From Flavobacteriales bacterium (GTDB taxonomy: Bacteria; Bacteroidota; Bacteroidia; Flavobacteriales_D; Parvicellaceae), in assembly GCA_026993705.1 (NCBI GenBank), contig JALWSJ010000306.1, positions 1-8,436 on the forward strand: a DNA stretch of 8,436 bases, read 5' to 3'. Below are positions 1-6,114 of this stretch, piece by piece. The number at the start of each line of letters is the position of its first letter. Position 1 is the first letter of the stretch. The position numbers and the translations under genes were made by a program. The notes under the pieces are model-generated. The model had not been told where the DNA came from. It saw only the letters and a program-made list of their open reading frames with translations, and did no database searches.

Positions 1-1
1 A

Positions 2-1432
2 CCCACAGGCGGAACAAACGGACAAGTGCTTTCTACTAATGGAAGCGGAACTTATACGTGGGTAAACGATAACACTGGAACGGATAATCAAAATATTCAA
101 AACCTTGCATTTGATGCTTCTACAAATATTTTAACTGTAGGTATTCAAAACGGAAATTCTCAAACCGTAGATTTAACAGCACTACTAAACGATGCTGACA
201 GCGACCCAAATAATGAAATACAAGATTTGAGTTTAAATACCACTACAAATATCTTAACCATAACCAATAACGGGACTCCAACCAATATTGATTTAACACC
301 TTATTTGGATAATACTGATAATCAAGATTTGTCGCTAACAGGAAATACGCTTTCCTTAACCAACGACGGAACACCAGTAGATTTAAGTGGTTATTTAGAT
401 AATACCGACAACCAAAACATTAGTGGTTCAGGATTATCAGGAACTGTTCTAACTATTGGCATACAAAATGGAACAAACGAAACCGTTGATTTAGCATCAC
501 TCACCGATGCCGATTGGTACAAAGTAGGTACTACTTCTGCTCCAGCTAGTATTAATGATGATATTTTTACACAAGGAAAAGTGGGGATTGGAATATCATC
601 TCTCACGGAATCACTTAACATTATAAATGGTGTTGCAACCGGACATCATATTGCATTATATACATCTGGAGATTCTGATCATTGGTCTATAATGAAACGA
701 CCAAGCACTTATTCAACTTCTCCAAATGAATTTCATATTGCATACAATGACGGTACAAATTGGCATTCATATTTTAGCATTATTCCAAACGGGAATACAG
801 GAATAGGAACACAAACCCCAACAGAAAAACTAGAAATACAAGGCTCAATAAAAATCGTGGACGGCACCCAAGCCGCAGGAAAAGTACTAACCTCCGATGC
901 TACAGGAAAAGGAAGTTGGCAAAACGCTGTGCCTGCTGGTATGGTTAATGCTTTTGCAGGTGCTACTGCTCCGGCAGGATATCTTATTTGCGACGGTTCT
1001 GCCGTAAGCAGAACAACCTATGCCAACCTCTTTGCCGTTATCGGTACCACCTACGGTGCAGGCAATGGTTCTACTACCTTTAACCTCCCCGACCTGAGAG
1101 GTGAGTTTATCCGTGGTTTAGATGCGGGGAGAGGTGTGGATAATGGTAGAACATTGGGTAGTTGGCAAGTAGCTACAGCTTTTATGGGGGATGGAGATGG
1201 TTATAATATGCCTATACCTAACCTTAATAATTCAACTCATAAAAATATTCTTGGATTTGAATTGGATAAACTTCCGCAAAATACAGTACCTGTAACCTCA
1301 CTATACACAAGTAATTTAACATCAACATGTACATACACAGGGCTTCATGCTAATGGTACCGCCTCGACTTGTACCGATTTTGCGAGAACACGCCCAAGAA
1401 ACATAGCCATGAATTACTGTATAAAATACTAA
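2..1432 (+). CDS. Surface/tail-fibre-like protein with C-terminal phage-tail-collar domain, 5' partial
   Basis: The frame is open from the window edge (visible start PTGGTNGQVLSTNGSG), so the N-terminus lies outside and 476 residues are seen. The order is: a GQVLSTNGSGTYTW module; four imperfect stalk repeats (about visible residues 31-167); a GKVGIG segment (about 192); a second module with TGIGTQTPTEKLEIQ and GKVLTSDATGKGSW (about 266-307); then a tail-collar domain (about 311-386) with AGYLICDG, TYGAGNGSTTFNLPDLRG and FIRG. The C-terminus RPRNIAMNYCIKY is the usual end of collar proteins. In phage such domains cap fibres or contact receptors. In Bacteroidota the same architecture is common in exported, chromosomally encoded proteins whose function is mostly unknown. 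No other phage gene is visible, so I do not call a prophage. Base composition is uneven along the gene: the collar is about 50% GC against about 35% in the stalk. Confidence 0.85.
   Translation, partial: PTGGTNGQVLSTNGSGTYTWVNDNTGTDNQNIQNLAFDASTNILTVGIQNGNSQTVDLTALLNDADSDPNNEIQDLSLNTTTNILTITNNGTPTNIDLTPYLDNTDNQDLSLTGNTLSLTNDGTPVDLSGYLDNTDNQNISGSGLSGTVLTIGIQNGTNETVDLASLTDADWYKVGTTSAPASINDDIFTQGKVGIGISSLTESLNIINGVATGHHIALYTSGDSDHWSIMKRPSTYSTSPNEFHIAYNDGTNWHSYFSIIPNGNTGIGTQTPTEKLEIQGSIKIVDGTQAAGKVLTSDATGKGSWQNAVPAGMVNAFAGATAPAGYLICDGSAVSRTTYANLFAVIGTTYGAGNGSTTFNLPDLRGEFIRGLDAGRGVDNGRTLGSWQVATAFMGDGDGYNMPIPNLNNSTHKNILGFELDKLPQNTVPVTSLYTSNLTSTCTYTGLHANGTASTCTDFARTRPRNIAMNYCIKY
92..502 (+). repeat. 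Four imperfect stalk repeats inside the tail-collar gene
   Basis: The encoded protein repeats a unit of about 30 residues of the form DLSL-x-NxLTITNxGTxxxVDLTxYLDNTDNQ. The copies start near 92, 215, 326 and 416. Copies two and three both end in YLDNTDNQ, and the DNA there is also alike (302-325 and 391-415). Copies one and four share LT(V/I)GIQNG and TVDL. Alternating Asn/Asp/Thr and aliphatic residues suggest a beta-structured fibrous stalk, but that is an inference. Confidence 0.7.
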
Positions 1433-1472
1433 CGTTTTTTTCTTTATGAACAAAAATTCTTGTCCAATTCCC

Positions 1473-1480
1473 TATATTTG
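1473..1480 (+). promoter_or_regulatory. TAnnTTTG promoter element of the RmlD-like gene
   Basis: TATATTTG matches the Bacteroidota -7 consensus TAnnTTTG exactly and ends five bases before the ATG at 1486. I found no convincing TTG box at the usual 17-23 base spacing. If this element is used, the transcript begins at or next to the start codon and is almost leaderless. Confidence 0.5.
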
Positions 1481-1485
1481 CACCT

Positions 1486-2397
1486 ATGAAGAAAATACTC
1501 ATTACTGGCTCAAACGGTTTATTAGGGCAAAACATTGTTCATCAACTTGCACAACGTAACGATGTAGATTTTTTAGCCACCTCCAAAGGAGAAAACAGAA
1601 TTTCATCATTAGCTAAAGACAAGTATCAGTCTTTGGATATCACAGATAAAAACGCAGTAGAAAATATATTCAACCAATACCAACCTGATGTTGTTATCAA
1701 CACAGCAGCAATGACCAATGTAGATGCTTGCGAAGACCACAAAGAACAATGTTGGGATATGAACGTCAATGCAGTTCAATATCTAGTTGAGGCATCTAAA
1801 AAACACCAAGTTCACCTTATTCATTTATCTACAGATTTTGTATTTGATGGCAAAAATGGTCCCTACAAAGAGGATGATACGCCTAATCCGTTAAGTTACT
1901 ACGGCAAATCAAAATACAAAGCCGAACAAATCATTCAAAACAGCGGGTTACAAAATTGGGCAATCGCTCGCACCATCATCGTATATGGTGTGGTCGAAAA
2001 AATGAGCCGTTCTAACGTGGTACTTTGGGCAAAAAGTGCCTTAGAAAAGGGTGAGCCCATTAACGTCGTAGATGATCAATTTCGCTCTCCCACTCACGCT
2101 TCTGATCTAGCCAAAGGCTGCATAGCCATAGCCGACAAAAAAGCCCAAGGTATCTATCATATCTCTGGCAAAGAATTAATGAGTATTTTAGAGTTGGTCC
2201 ACCGTGTTGCCGATTTTTATCAACTAGACAAGAGCATAATTACCCCTATAAAATCAGCAACCTTAAACCAGAAAGCACACCGCCCCCCCGTTACAGGATT
2301 TGTATTAGATAAGGCTAAAAAAGACTTAAATTACTCCCCCATGACATTTGAAGAAGGCTTAAGTAAAACAACCGAAGAATTACAAGCTCTAAAATAA
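1486..2397 (+). CDS. RmlD-like NAD(P)-dependent sugar-nucleotide reductase (SDR superfamily)
   Basis: A complete 303-residue protein, normal length for dTDP-4-dehydrorhamnose reductase (RmlD)-like enzymes. An N-terminal Rossmann fold has the dinucleotide loop TGSNGLLG (residues 7-14), then DVVINTAAMTNVDACE (68-83), the catalytic Ser/Thr in HLSTDFVFDG (113-122) and the YxxxK pair Y139/K143. The C-terminal substrate half has DDQFRSPTHASDLA (196-209) and RPPVTGFVLDKA (266-277). The family reduces a 4-keto deoxysugar nucleotide in the cytoplasm, usually for surface polysaccharide. No rmlA, rmlB or rmlC lies nearby, so the substrate cannot be deduced and the gene appears to stand alone. The ATG at 1486 is chosen because it directly precedes the Rossmann strand KKILITG. 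A GC-rich structured repeat begins 19 bases after its stop codon. Confidence 0.9.
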   Translation: MKKILITGSNGLLGQNIVHQLAQRNDVDFLATSKGENRISSLAKDKYQSLDITDKNAVENIFNQYQPDVVINTAAMTNVDACEDHKEQCWDMNVNAVQYLVEASKKHQVHLIHLSTDFVFDGKNGPYKEDDTPNPLSYYGKSKYKAEQIIQNSGLQNWAIARTIIVYGVVEKMSRSNVVLWAKSALEKGEPINVVDDQFRSPTHASDLAKGCIAIADKKAQGIYHISGKELMSILELVHRVADFYQLDKSIITPIKSATLNQKAHRPPVTGFVLDKAKKDLNYSPMTFEEGLSKTTEELQALK

Positions 2398-2416
2398 TTG
2401 GTTTAAGGTTTATTTT

Positions 2417-2585
2417 GGGCGTTCCCATTACACCATAAAAAAGCAATTCCGTTCGCACTACCCCCACTGCATAGCTTTTCAACGCTGTAATGGTCGGGCT
2501 TTCACTACTCGCTTTTTTTGCTTGCAAACAGCAAGCAAGCAAAAAAGAGCTCAAACACATCGTTCTATCCCTAACGCGGGTGAAA
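2417..2585 (+). repeat. GC-rich structured repeat, copy A (downstream of the RmlD-like gene)
   Basis: This copy starts with GGGCGTTCCC and ends with CTATCCCTAACGCGG plus TGAAA. Three nested or adjacent stems can be drawn. Stem 1 is CCATTACA (about 2424-2431) with TGTAATGG (about 2486-2493), extended by AAAAGC/GCTTTT. Stem 2 is TTTCACT (2500-2506) with GGTGAAA (2579-2585), one wobble pair. Inside stem 2 is hairpin 3, 2511-2525 with 2535-2550 (15 pairs, one bulge). The same layout with different stem sequences recurs on the minus strand at 6634-6778. Unpaired blocks GGGCGTTCCC, GGTCGGGCT and CTATCCCTAACGCGG are identical in the two copies. It may be a transcribed 3'-UTR structure or a small non-autonomous mobile element. 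No protein explains it, and the stems lack the T-run of an intrinsic terminator. Confidence 0.8.
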
Positions 2586-2595
2586 TTGGCAGATA

Positions 2596-2687
2596 GAAAG
2601 TGAATTTTAGGTTTCCTAGATGATTAATAAAAATTTCACATAATATCTGCTATGGAAATAATTCTTGAAAAATTAAAAACACTTTAT
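2596..2687 (+). repeat. Palindromic repeat, module following GC-rich copy A
   Basis: GAAAGTGAATTTTAG at the left and AAAAACACTTTAT at the right are imperfect inverted arms, with TGCTATGGAAATA near the middle. It is collinear with the better preserved repeat at 3754-3855 (GAAAGTGAGTTTTAG ... GCTATGGAAATA ... AAAAACGCTTTAT). The left half of its core is degraded (CACATAATATC where the other copy has GCATAGCCGTA). It begins about ten bases after the GC-rich element ends. Confidence 0.65.
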
Positions 2688-2710
2688 AATACGCGTGCAG
2701 AGATTTAACA

Positions 2711-2777
2711 AACGAAAATTAAAACATCTATATTTTCAAAAATTCACAAAAACGAAAATATAAATAATTATATTTTC
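2711..2777 (+). repeat. Short AT-rich tandem repeat with a 10-bp hairpin
   Basis: Two imperfect units of about 40 bases start at 2711 and 2751, each beginning AACGAAAAT and containing TATATTTTC. The second unit holds a perfect inverted repeat, GAAAATATAA (2754-2763) and TTATATTTTC (2768-2777), around the loop ATAA. I see no gene here. Confidence 0.5.
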
Positions 2778-2784
2778 TAAACAA

Positions 2785-2951
2785 TGAACTTGTTTAAAGT
2801 TGACAGACTAATAGCGAGCGTGAAAGCTTATATTTTCTGGCAAAGCTCCATTTTTATTGCATAGCCATTAGCTATGGAATAAAAATTAGCTGAAGTCCAA
2901 AAAATATAATGCTTTACGCATAGTTTAGTAAGTTAACTTTAAACAAGTTCA
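2785..2951 (+). repeat. 167-bp symmetric palindrome with 20-bp terminal inverted repeats
   Basis: The ends TGAACTTGTTTAAAGTTGAC (2785-2804) and its complement at 2932-2951 match at 19 of 20 positions. The centre is CATAGC (2860-2865), loop CATTA, GCTATG (2871-2876), exactly midway between the ends. Between core and ends the arms stay largely complementary (for example ATTTTTATT with AATAAAAAT), with a few indels. The core CATAGC/GCTATGGAA is shared with the repeat at 3754-3855, so these belong to one superfamily or arose in the same way. It is MITE-like in shape. I see no convincing target-site duplication and no transposase in the window. Confidence 0.75.
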
Positions 2952-2973
2952 ATAAATAAACGGTAAAATACGA

Positions 2974-3000
2974 TTGATTTTGTAAGTATTTTTTCTTTTG
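2974..3000 (+). promoter_or_regulatory. Possible promoter of the thioredoxin-fold gene
   Basis: TTG at 2974-2976 lies 16 bases before TTCTTTTG (2993-3000), which resembles TAnnTTTG but has T in place of the conserved A. The element ends 25 bases before the ATG at 3026. The match is weak. Confidence 0.3.
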
Positions 3001-3025
3001 TACGTCCAATAAATAAACCAAAAAT

Positions 3026-3628
3026 ATGAAAGTTACCCAAGAATTTTACGACCAACTTCCCGACTTCGATGCGTATTACTCATACATTCAAGCATTATTT
3101 AAGGAAGGAAAAACAACAGGAGAAAACCAATCTGATGCGATGTTAAACTATACAAAGTTAGCTTTAGCACGAACTAAAAGAGGACTAAAAACTTTTACCC
3201 TTCTACCTGAGTTAATAGAAGCAGCAAAAAAACATCCGTCAAAAAAATGGTTTTTAATCACCGAAGCATGGTGCGGTGATGCGGGAAATATAATTCCTCT
3301 TATCAAACTACTCGCCGATGAAATCGAAGGCGTTCAACTAAAAGTAATGATTAGAGACGAACACCCCGAAGTAATGGAAGAGTATTTAACCAACGGCGGA
3401 AAGGCTATTCCTGTTTTTGTACTTTTTGATGATGATTTTAACCAACTTGCCAAGTGGGGACCTCGTCCCGAACCTGCACAGAAAATGGTTATAGACAATA
3501 AAAAAACACAAGCAAAAAGCTACCAAGATTTAAGTATCGACTTACAAAAATGGTACTTACAGGACAAAACACAAACCCTACAAAAAGAGCTCATCGACTT
3601 GTTTAACGACAAGTCAGGCATTAAGTGA
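3026..3628 (+). CDS. Thioredoxin-fold protein with WCGDA active-site loop (single cysteine)
   Basis: A complete 200-residue cytoplasmic protein with no signal peptide. The thioredoxin-like core spans about residues 70-150: strand KWFLITE (74-80), loop AWCGDAGNIIP (81-91), strand VQLKVMIRDEHPEVM (103-117) and the cis-proline segment GGKAIPVFVLFD (124-135). This fits the Bacteroidota/Firmicutes 'thioredoxin family' group with WCGDA in place of WCxxC (Thioredoxin_9-like). Residue 83 is the only cysteine in the protein, so classical dithiol exchange is not possible. A mixed-disulfide, bacillithiol-like or non-redox role could be considered, but the biochemical role is unknown to me. It is flanked by repeats on both sides and converges with the TonB receptor gene, so it is probably transcribed alone. 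The ATG at 3026 is the first in frame and gives the family's usual N-terminus. Confidence 0.85.
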   Translation: MKVTQEFYDQLPDFDAYYSYIQALFKEGKTTGENQSDAMLNYTKLALARTKRGLKTFTLLPELIEAAKKHPSKKWFLITEAWCGDAGNIIPLIKLLADEIEGVQLKVMIRDEHPEVMEEYLTNGGKAIPVFVLFDDDFNQLAKWGPRPEPAQKMVIDNKKTQAKSYQDLSIDLQKWYLQDKTQTLQKELIDLFNDKSGIK

Positions 3629-3651
3629 AAATTTCTTTTACAAATGAATAA

Positions 3652-3681
3652 TCTTACTTTACATACACCAGTAAAGTAAGA
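3652..3681 (+). terminator. 11-bp perfect hairpin after the thioredoxin-fold gene
   Basis: TCTTACTTTAC (3652-3662) pairs perfectly with GTAAAGTAAGA (3671-3681) around an 8-base loop, 24 bases past the stop codon. No T-run follows at once; the nearest is TTATTTTT at about 3712-3719. It may end or protect the transcript, but it is not a textbook intrinsic terminator. Confidence 0.4.
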
Positions 3682-3753
3682 CTGTATAATATTACTTGCG
3701 TAGGTAAGGTGTTATTTTTCCTTATACTATTTGAAAATTGAAAAGAGCCGAAA

Positions 3754-3855
3754 GAAAGTGAGTTTTAGTTTTCTTAGACGATGAATAAAATATTTGCATA
3801 GCCGTAGCTATGGAAATATTTTATGAAGATGGATAAGGAAAATAAAAACGCTTTA
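3754..3855 (+). repeat. Palindromic repeat with CATAGC-CGTA-GCTATG core
   Basis: An imperfect palindrome of about 100 bp between the converging thioredoxin-fold and TonB receptor genes. The core is AAAATATTTGCATAGC, loop CGTA, then GCTATGGAAATATTTT (one mismatch per arm). The outer arms are GAAAGTGAGTTTTAGTTTTC (3754-3773) and GGAAAATAAAAACGCTTT (about 3837-3854). The left arm recurs at 2596-2610 and, inverted, at 6602-6620. Because it is nearly symmetric it would form a hairpin in transcripts from either gene. Confidence 0.75.
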
Positions 3856-3873
3856 TTAGACTCGTTTAAATGT

Positions 3874-6105
3874 TTAAATGGTATTACTTACGGATGTAAT
3901 GTTTAACTTAATTCCCACATAAAAATTAATTCCAGGATTAGGTATTCCCATATTTTTAAATCGAGATAAATGGTCGATATACCGTTGGTTTAGTAGATTT
4001 TTAACACCTGTTTCCCATTCAAATCGTCCTGCTTTTTTTAACTGTAAACTTCCGTTTACTCCTATGTTAATCAATGTATAATCAACCGTCTTTGTTTCAA
4101 AATATCCTACCCTCTTTTGATTGAATTTGTAGATAGATTGAACATAAAAGCTTTTCACATTAAACTGCTTATCATCCTTTTGTTTTAATTCTGTTCGAAT
4201 AGTTGTATTGATTTTTGTCTGTGGAATAAAGGGCAAAGGTGTTCCTTCGCTGTTTTGTGCCACCACAACAGAAAGATTACTTTCTAAATGTAGCCAATGA
4301 TAGTTGTGCGGATGATAATGAACTCCTGTTTCTCCTCCGTACAAAAAAGCAGTTTCCTGTTTGTACTTGTAAACAGGGTGTTCAGCAATCGAGTTCCCCG
4401 TAGGAGCTAAAAATATATAATTTTGAATTAGGTTATAAAATGGATTTGCCGAAAATTTTAGATGCTCATTTTCATAGTTTATTCCAAAATCAAATTGAGT
4501 AGCATTTTCATTTTTAAATCCTGTATTTCCTATTACATAACGTCCCGTACCAGGTTGCACACCATTGGACAAAAGTTCGGAAGTACTAGGAGCTCTAAAT
4601 CCACTCGACACATTTAAGCGTATCTTTGTTTTACCCAGTTTGTATTTCGCGCCTCCCGAAAAAGTACCTCCTTTATAAAGGTTGGAAAACGGAGAAAATG
4701 AGCTTTCTTCAAGGAACATCCCTTTGCTATTTACCTTCCTTACATCTCCTCTTACTCCCCCTTCTAAGTGTAGATTATTCTTCTTGTAATTGACAACAGT
4801 AAAAACCCCAGCATCTGTCTTTTCTACATCAGGGATTAATACTTCCGTTCCAGTATTTTTATTGTCTTGATACATCCCTTGACTACCTATAATTACATTT
4901 ATGTGTTTCTGTTCAATAGGTATATTCCATTTAAAGTTGTAAGTGTACGTATTTAGAAATAAGCCTAAAGCAGAAACCTGATAACTGTCTTCTAATTCTT
5001 TTCTGTTGTTATTGGTATATCCTAAAATCAGGTTTAGTTTTGACTTTTGTAAATACAGACTGTTTTCTATACTCAAATTGTGATTATCAATCACCTGAAA
5101 AGGCAACTTAAACGTTCTATCTGTAGATTTACCATAAACTGCATCTTCTACAATTCCAAATCTATTTCTTAGAAAAGAATAACGCACATTTGTATTCCAA
5201 TTCTTAACACCATAGCCTATCGAAGTTTTTATATTTTTTTCATCAAAACGCGTATTGAATACTCGAGAACCATTAGGAATTTGATAATCGGCTTGAGAAG
5301 ACAAAGAACCGAATAAATTAAATTTCAACCTGTTTTTGCTTGTTTTGAATCCGAAATTATTGATTGTCCCTAATGTATTGGATAAAAATTTTGATTGTAC
5401 AAAATATTCTGATGTATTTTGATTGGTATAACGTTCATCTACAAAATAAATAACTCCTCCTAAGGCATCAGCTCCATAAAGCAAAGAAGCTGGACCTTTG
5501 ATAACTTCAACACTTTCTATACCAACACTTCCAACCCCCAAACCATGTTCGTCTCCCCACTGTTGATTCTCCAGTCTTATTCCTTGTGTATAGGTAATAA
5601 TACGATTTCCCGAGAGTCCTCTTATTACGGGCTTTCCAATTCCTGCCCCAGTAGTTCTTTGTTCTACACCGGACATATTGGTTATAGCTTCTGCCAAGGT
5701 TAAAGGAGCTGTAACTTGTAGCTCTTTCATTTGTCTTCGTTCTACACTGGTGATATTATCTCCCTGTAATTTTCCACCGGGTACGGAAACAACTACTTCT
5801 TCTAATTTAAAATGCCCTTCACTCATGTAAAAAGTCAGTTCTTTTGTATTTACCTGAACAGTTGTATCTATGCTTTTATAACCGACATAACTAAGTTGAA
5901 GATGCACTTTATTTCCTGCTATATTACGCAATACAAAACGCCCCTCTGTATCTGTAACCGTACCAGTTTTAAACTCTGGTACAAATACTTGAACATAAGG
6001 TATTGGTGCTTTACTTGCTTGATCTAAGACTCTCCCAATAATACTTTGTCCTAAAATTATATGTACCGTCGATAATAATAGTACTATACTAAAGATTTTT
6101 TTCAT
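3874..6105 (-). CDS. TonB-dependent outer-membrane receptor, probably for metal (zinc-type)
   Basis: A complete 743-residue protein. A signal peptide (1-19, MKKIFSIVLLL...ILG) is followed by a CarboxypepD-reg-like beta-sandwich (about 21-105, IIGRVLDQASKAPIPYVQV to LSYVGYKS), a plug (about 115-225, with IRGLSGNRI, QWGDEHGLGVGSVGIESVEV and IKGPASLLYGADALGGVI) and a 22-strand-type barrel ending in VKNLLNQRYIDHLSRFKNMG and FYVGIKLNI. The WGDEH plug and NxLNxxYxxHLSRxK ending resemble ZnuD/OprC-like metal receptors rather than SusC or siderophore receptors. A stretch with five histidines in eleven residues (VHYHPHNYHWLH, 595-606) could hold metal. It would import a ligand across the outer membrane using TonB/ExbBD energy. 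It is divergent from a Fur-family gene with operators between them, which supports metal control. Zinc is favoured, but copper, iron or a chelate is not excluded. Seven residues (TSVSNTI) extend past the expected last strand. Confidence 0.9.
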   Translation of the reverse strand: MKKIFSIVLLLSTVHIILGQSIIGRVLDQASKAPIPYVQVFVPEFKTGTVTDTEGRFVLRNIAGNKVHLQLSYVGYKSIDTTVQVNTKELTFYMSEGHFKLEEVVVSVPGGKLQGDNITSVERRQMKELQVTAPLTLAEAITNMSGVEQRTTGAGIGKPVIRGLSGNRIITYTQGIRLENQQWGDEHGLGVGSVGIESVEVIKGPASLLYGADALGGVIYFVDERYTNQNTSEYFVQSKFLSNTLGTINNFGFKTSKNRLKFNLFGSLSSQADYQIPNGSRVFNTRFDEKNIKTSIGYGVKNWNTNVRYSFLRNRFGIVEDAVYGKSTDRTFKLPFQVIDNHNLSIENSLYLQKSKLNLILGYTNNNRKELEDSYQVSALGLFLNTYTYNFKWNIPIEQKHINVIIGSQGMYQDNKNTGTEVLIPDVEKTDAGVFTVVNYKKNNLHLEGGVRGDVRKVNSKGMFLEESSFSPFSNLYKGGTFSGGAKYKLGKTKIRLNVSSGFRAPSTSELLSNGVQPGTGRYVIGNTGFKNENATQFDFGINYENEHLKFSANPFYNLIQNYIFLAPTGNSIAEHPVYKYKQETAFLYGGETGVHYHPHNYHWLHLESNLSVVVAQNSEGTPLPFIPQTKINTTIRTELKQKDDKQFNVKSFYVQSIYKFNQKRVGYFETKTVDYTLINIGVNGSLQLKKAGRFEWETGVKNLLNQRYIDHLSRFKNMGIPNPGINFYVGIKLNITSVSNTI

Positions 6106-6114
6106 AATTAATTT

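Noticed and set aside
391..621. Minus-strand open frame of 76 codons inside the tail-collar gene
   Set aside because: It lies entirely antisense to a convincing coding region and shows no recognisable protein features.
2..1432. Prophage or diversity-generating retroelement target
   Set aside because: A collar domain is the only phage-like feature. No reverse transcriptase, template repeat or structural phage gene is present, and such domains are common in Bacteroidota surface proteins.
2315..2560. Minus-strand open frame of 81 codons overlapping the reductase 3' end and GC-rich copy A
   Set aside because: It runs antisense through a real gene and then through a structured repeat. The composition is low-complexity and no domain is recognisable. 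Frames of this kind are expected wherever this repeat occurs.
2417..2585. Integron attC site
   Set aside because: The element begins with GCGTT and ends with AACGC, which superficially suggests attC. The order is opposite to the RYYYAAC...GTTRRRY layout, and there are no cassettes or integrase.
2652..2708. Small open frame MEIILEKLKTLYNTRAEI inside the palindromic module
   Set aside because: The corresponding frame in the repeat at 3754-3855 stops after eight codons (MEIFYEDG), so coding is not conserved while the hairpin is.
2398..3025. CRISPR array or tRNA/rRNA gene in the long gene-poor stretch
   Set aside because: There are no regularly spaced identical repeats and no cloverleaf with a T-arm GGTTCGA-type motif. 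The repeats found are palindromic and irregularly placed.
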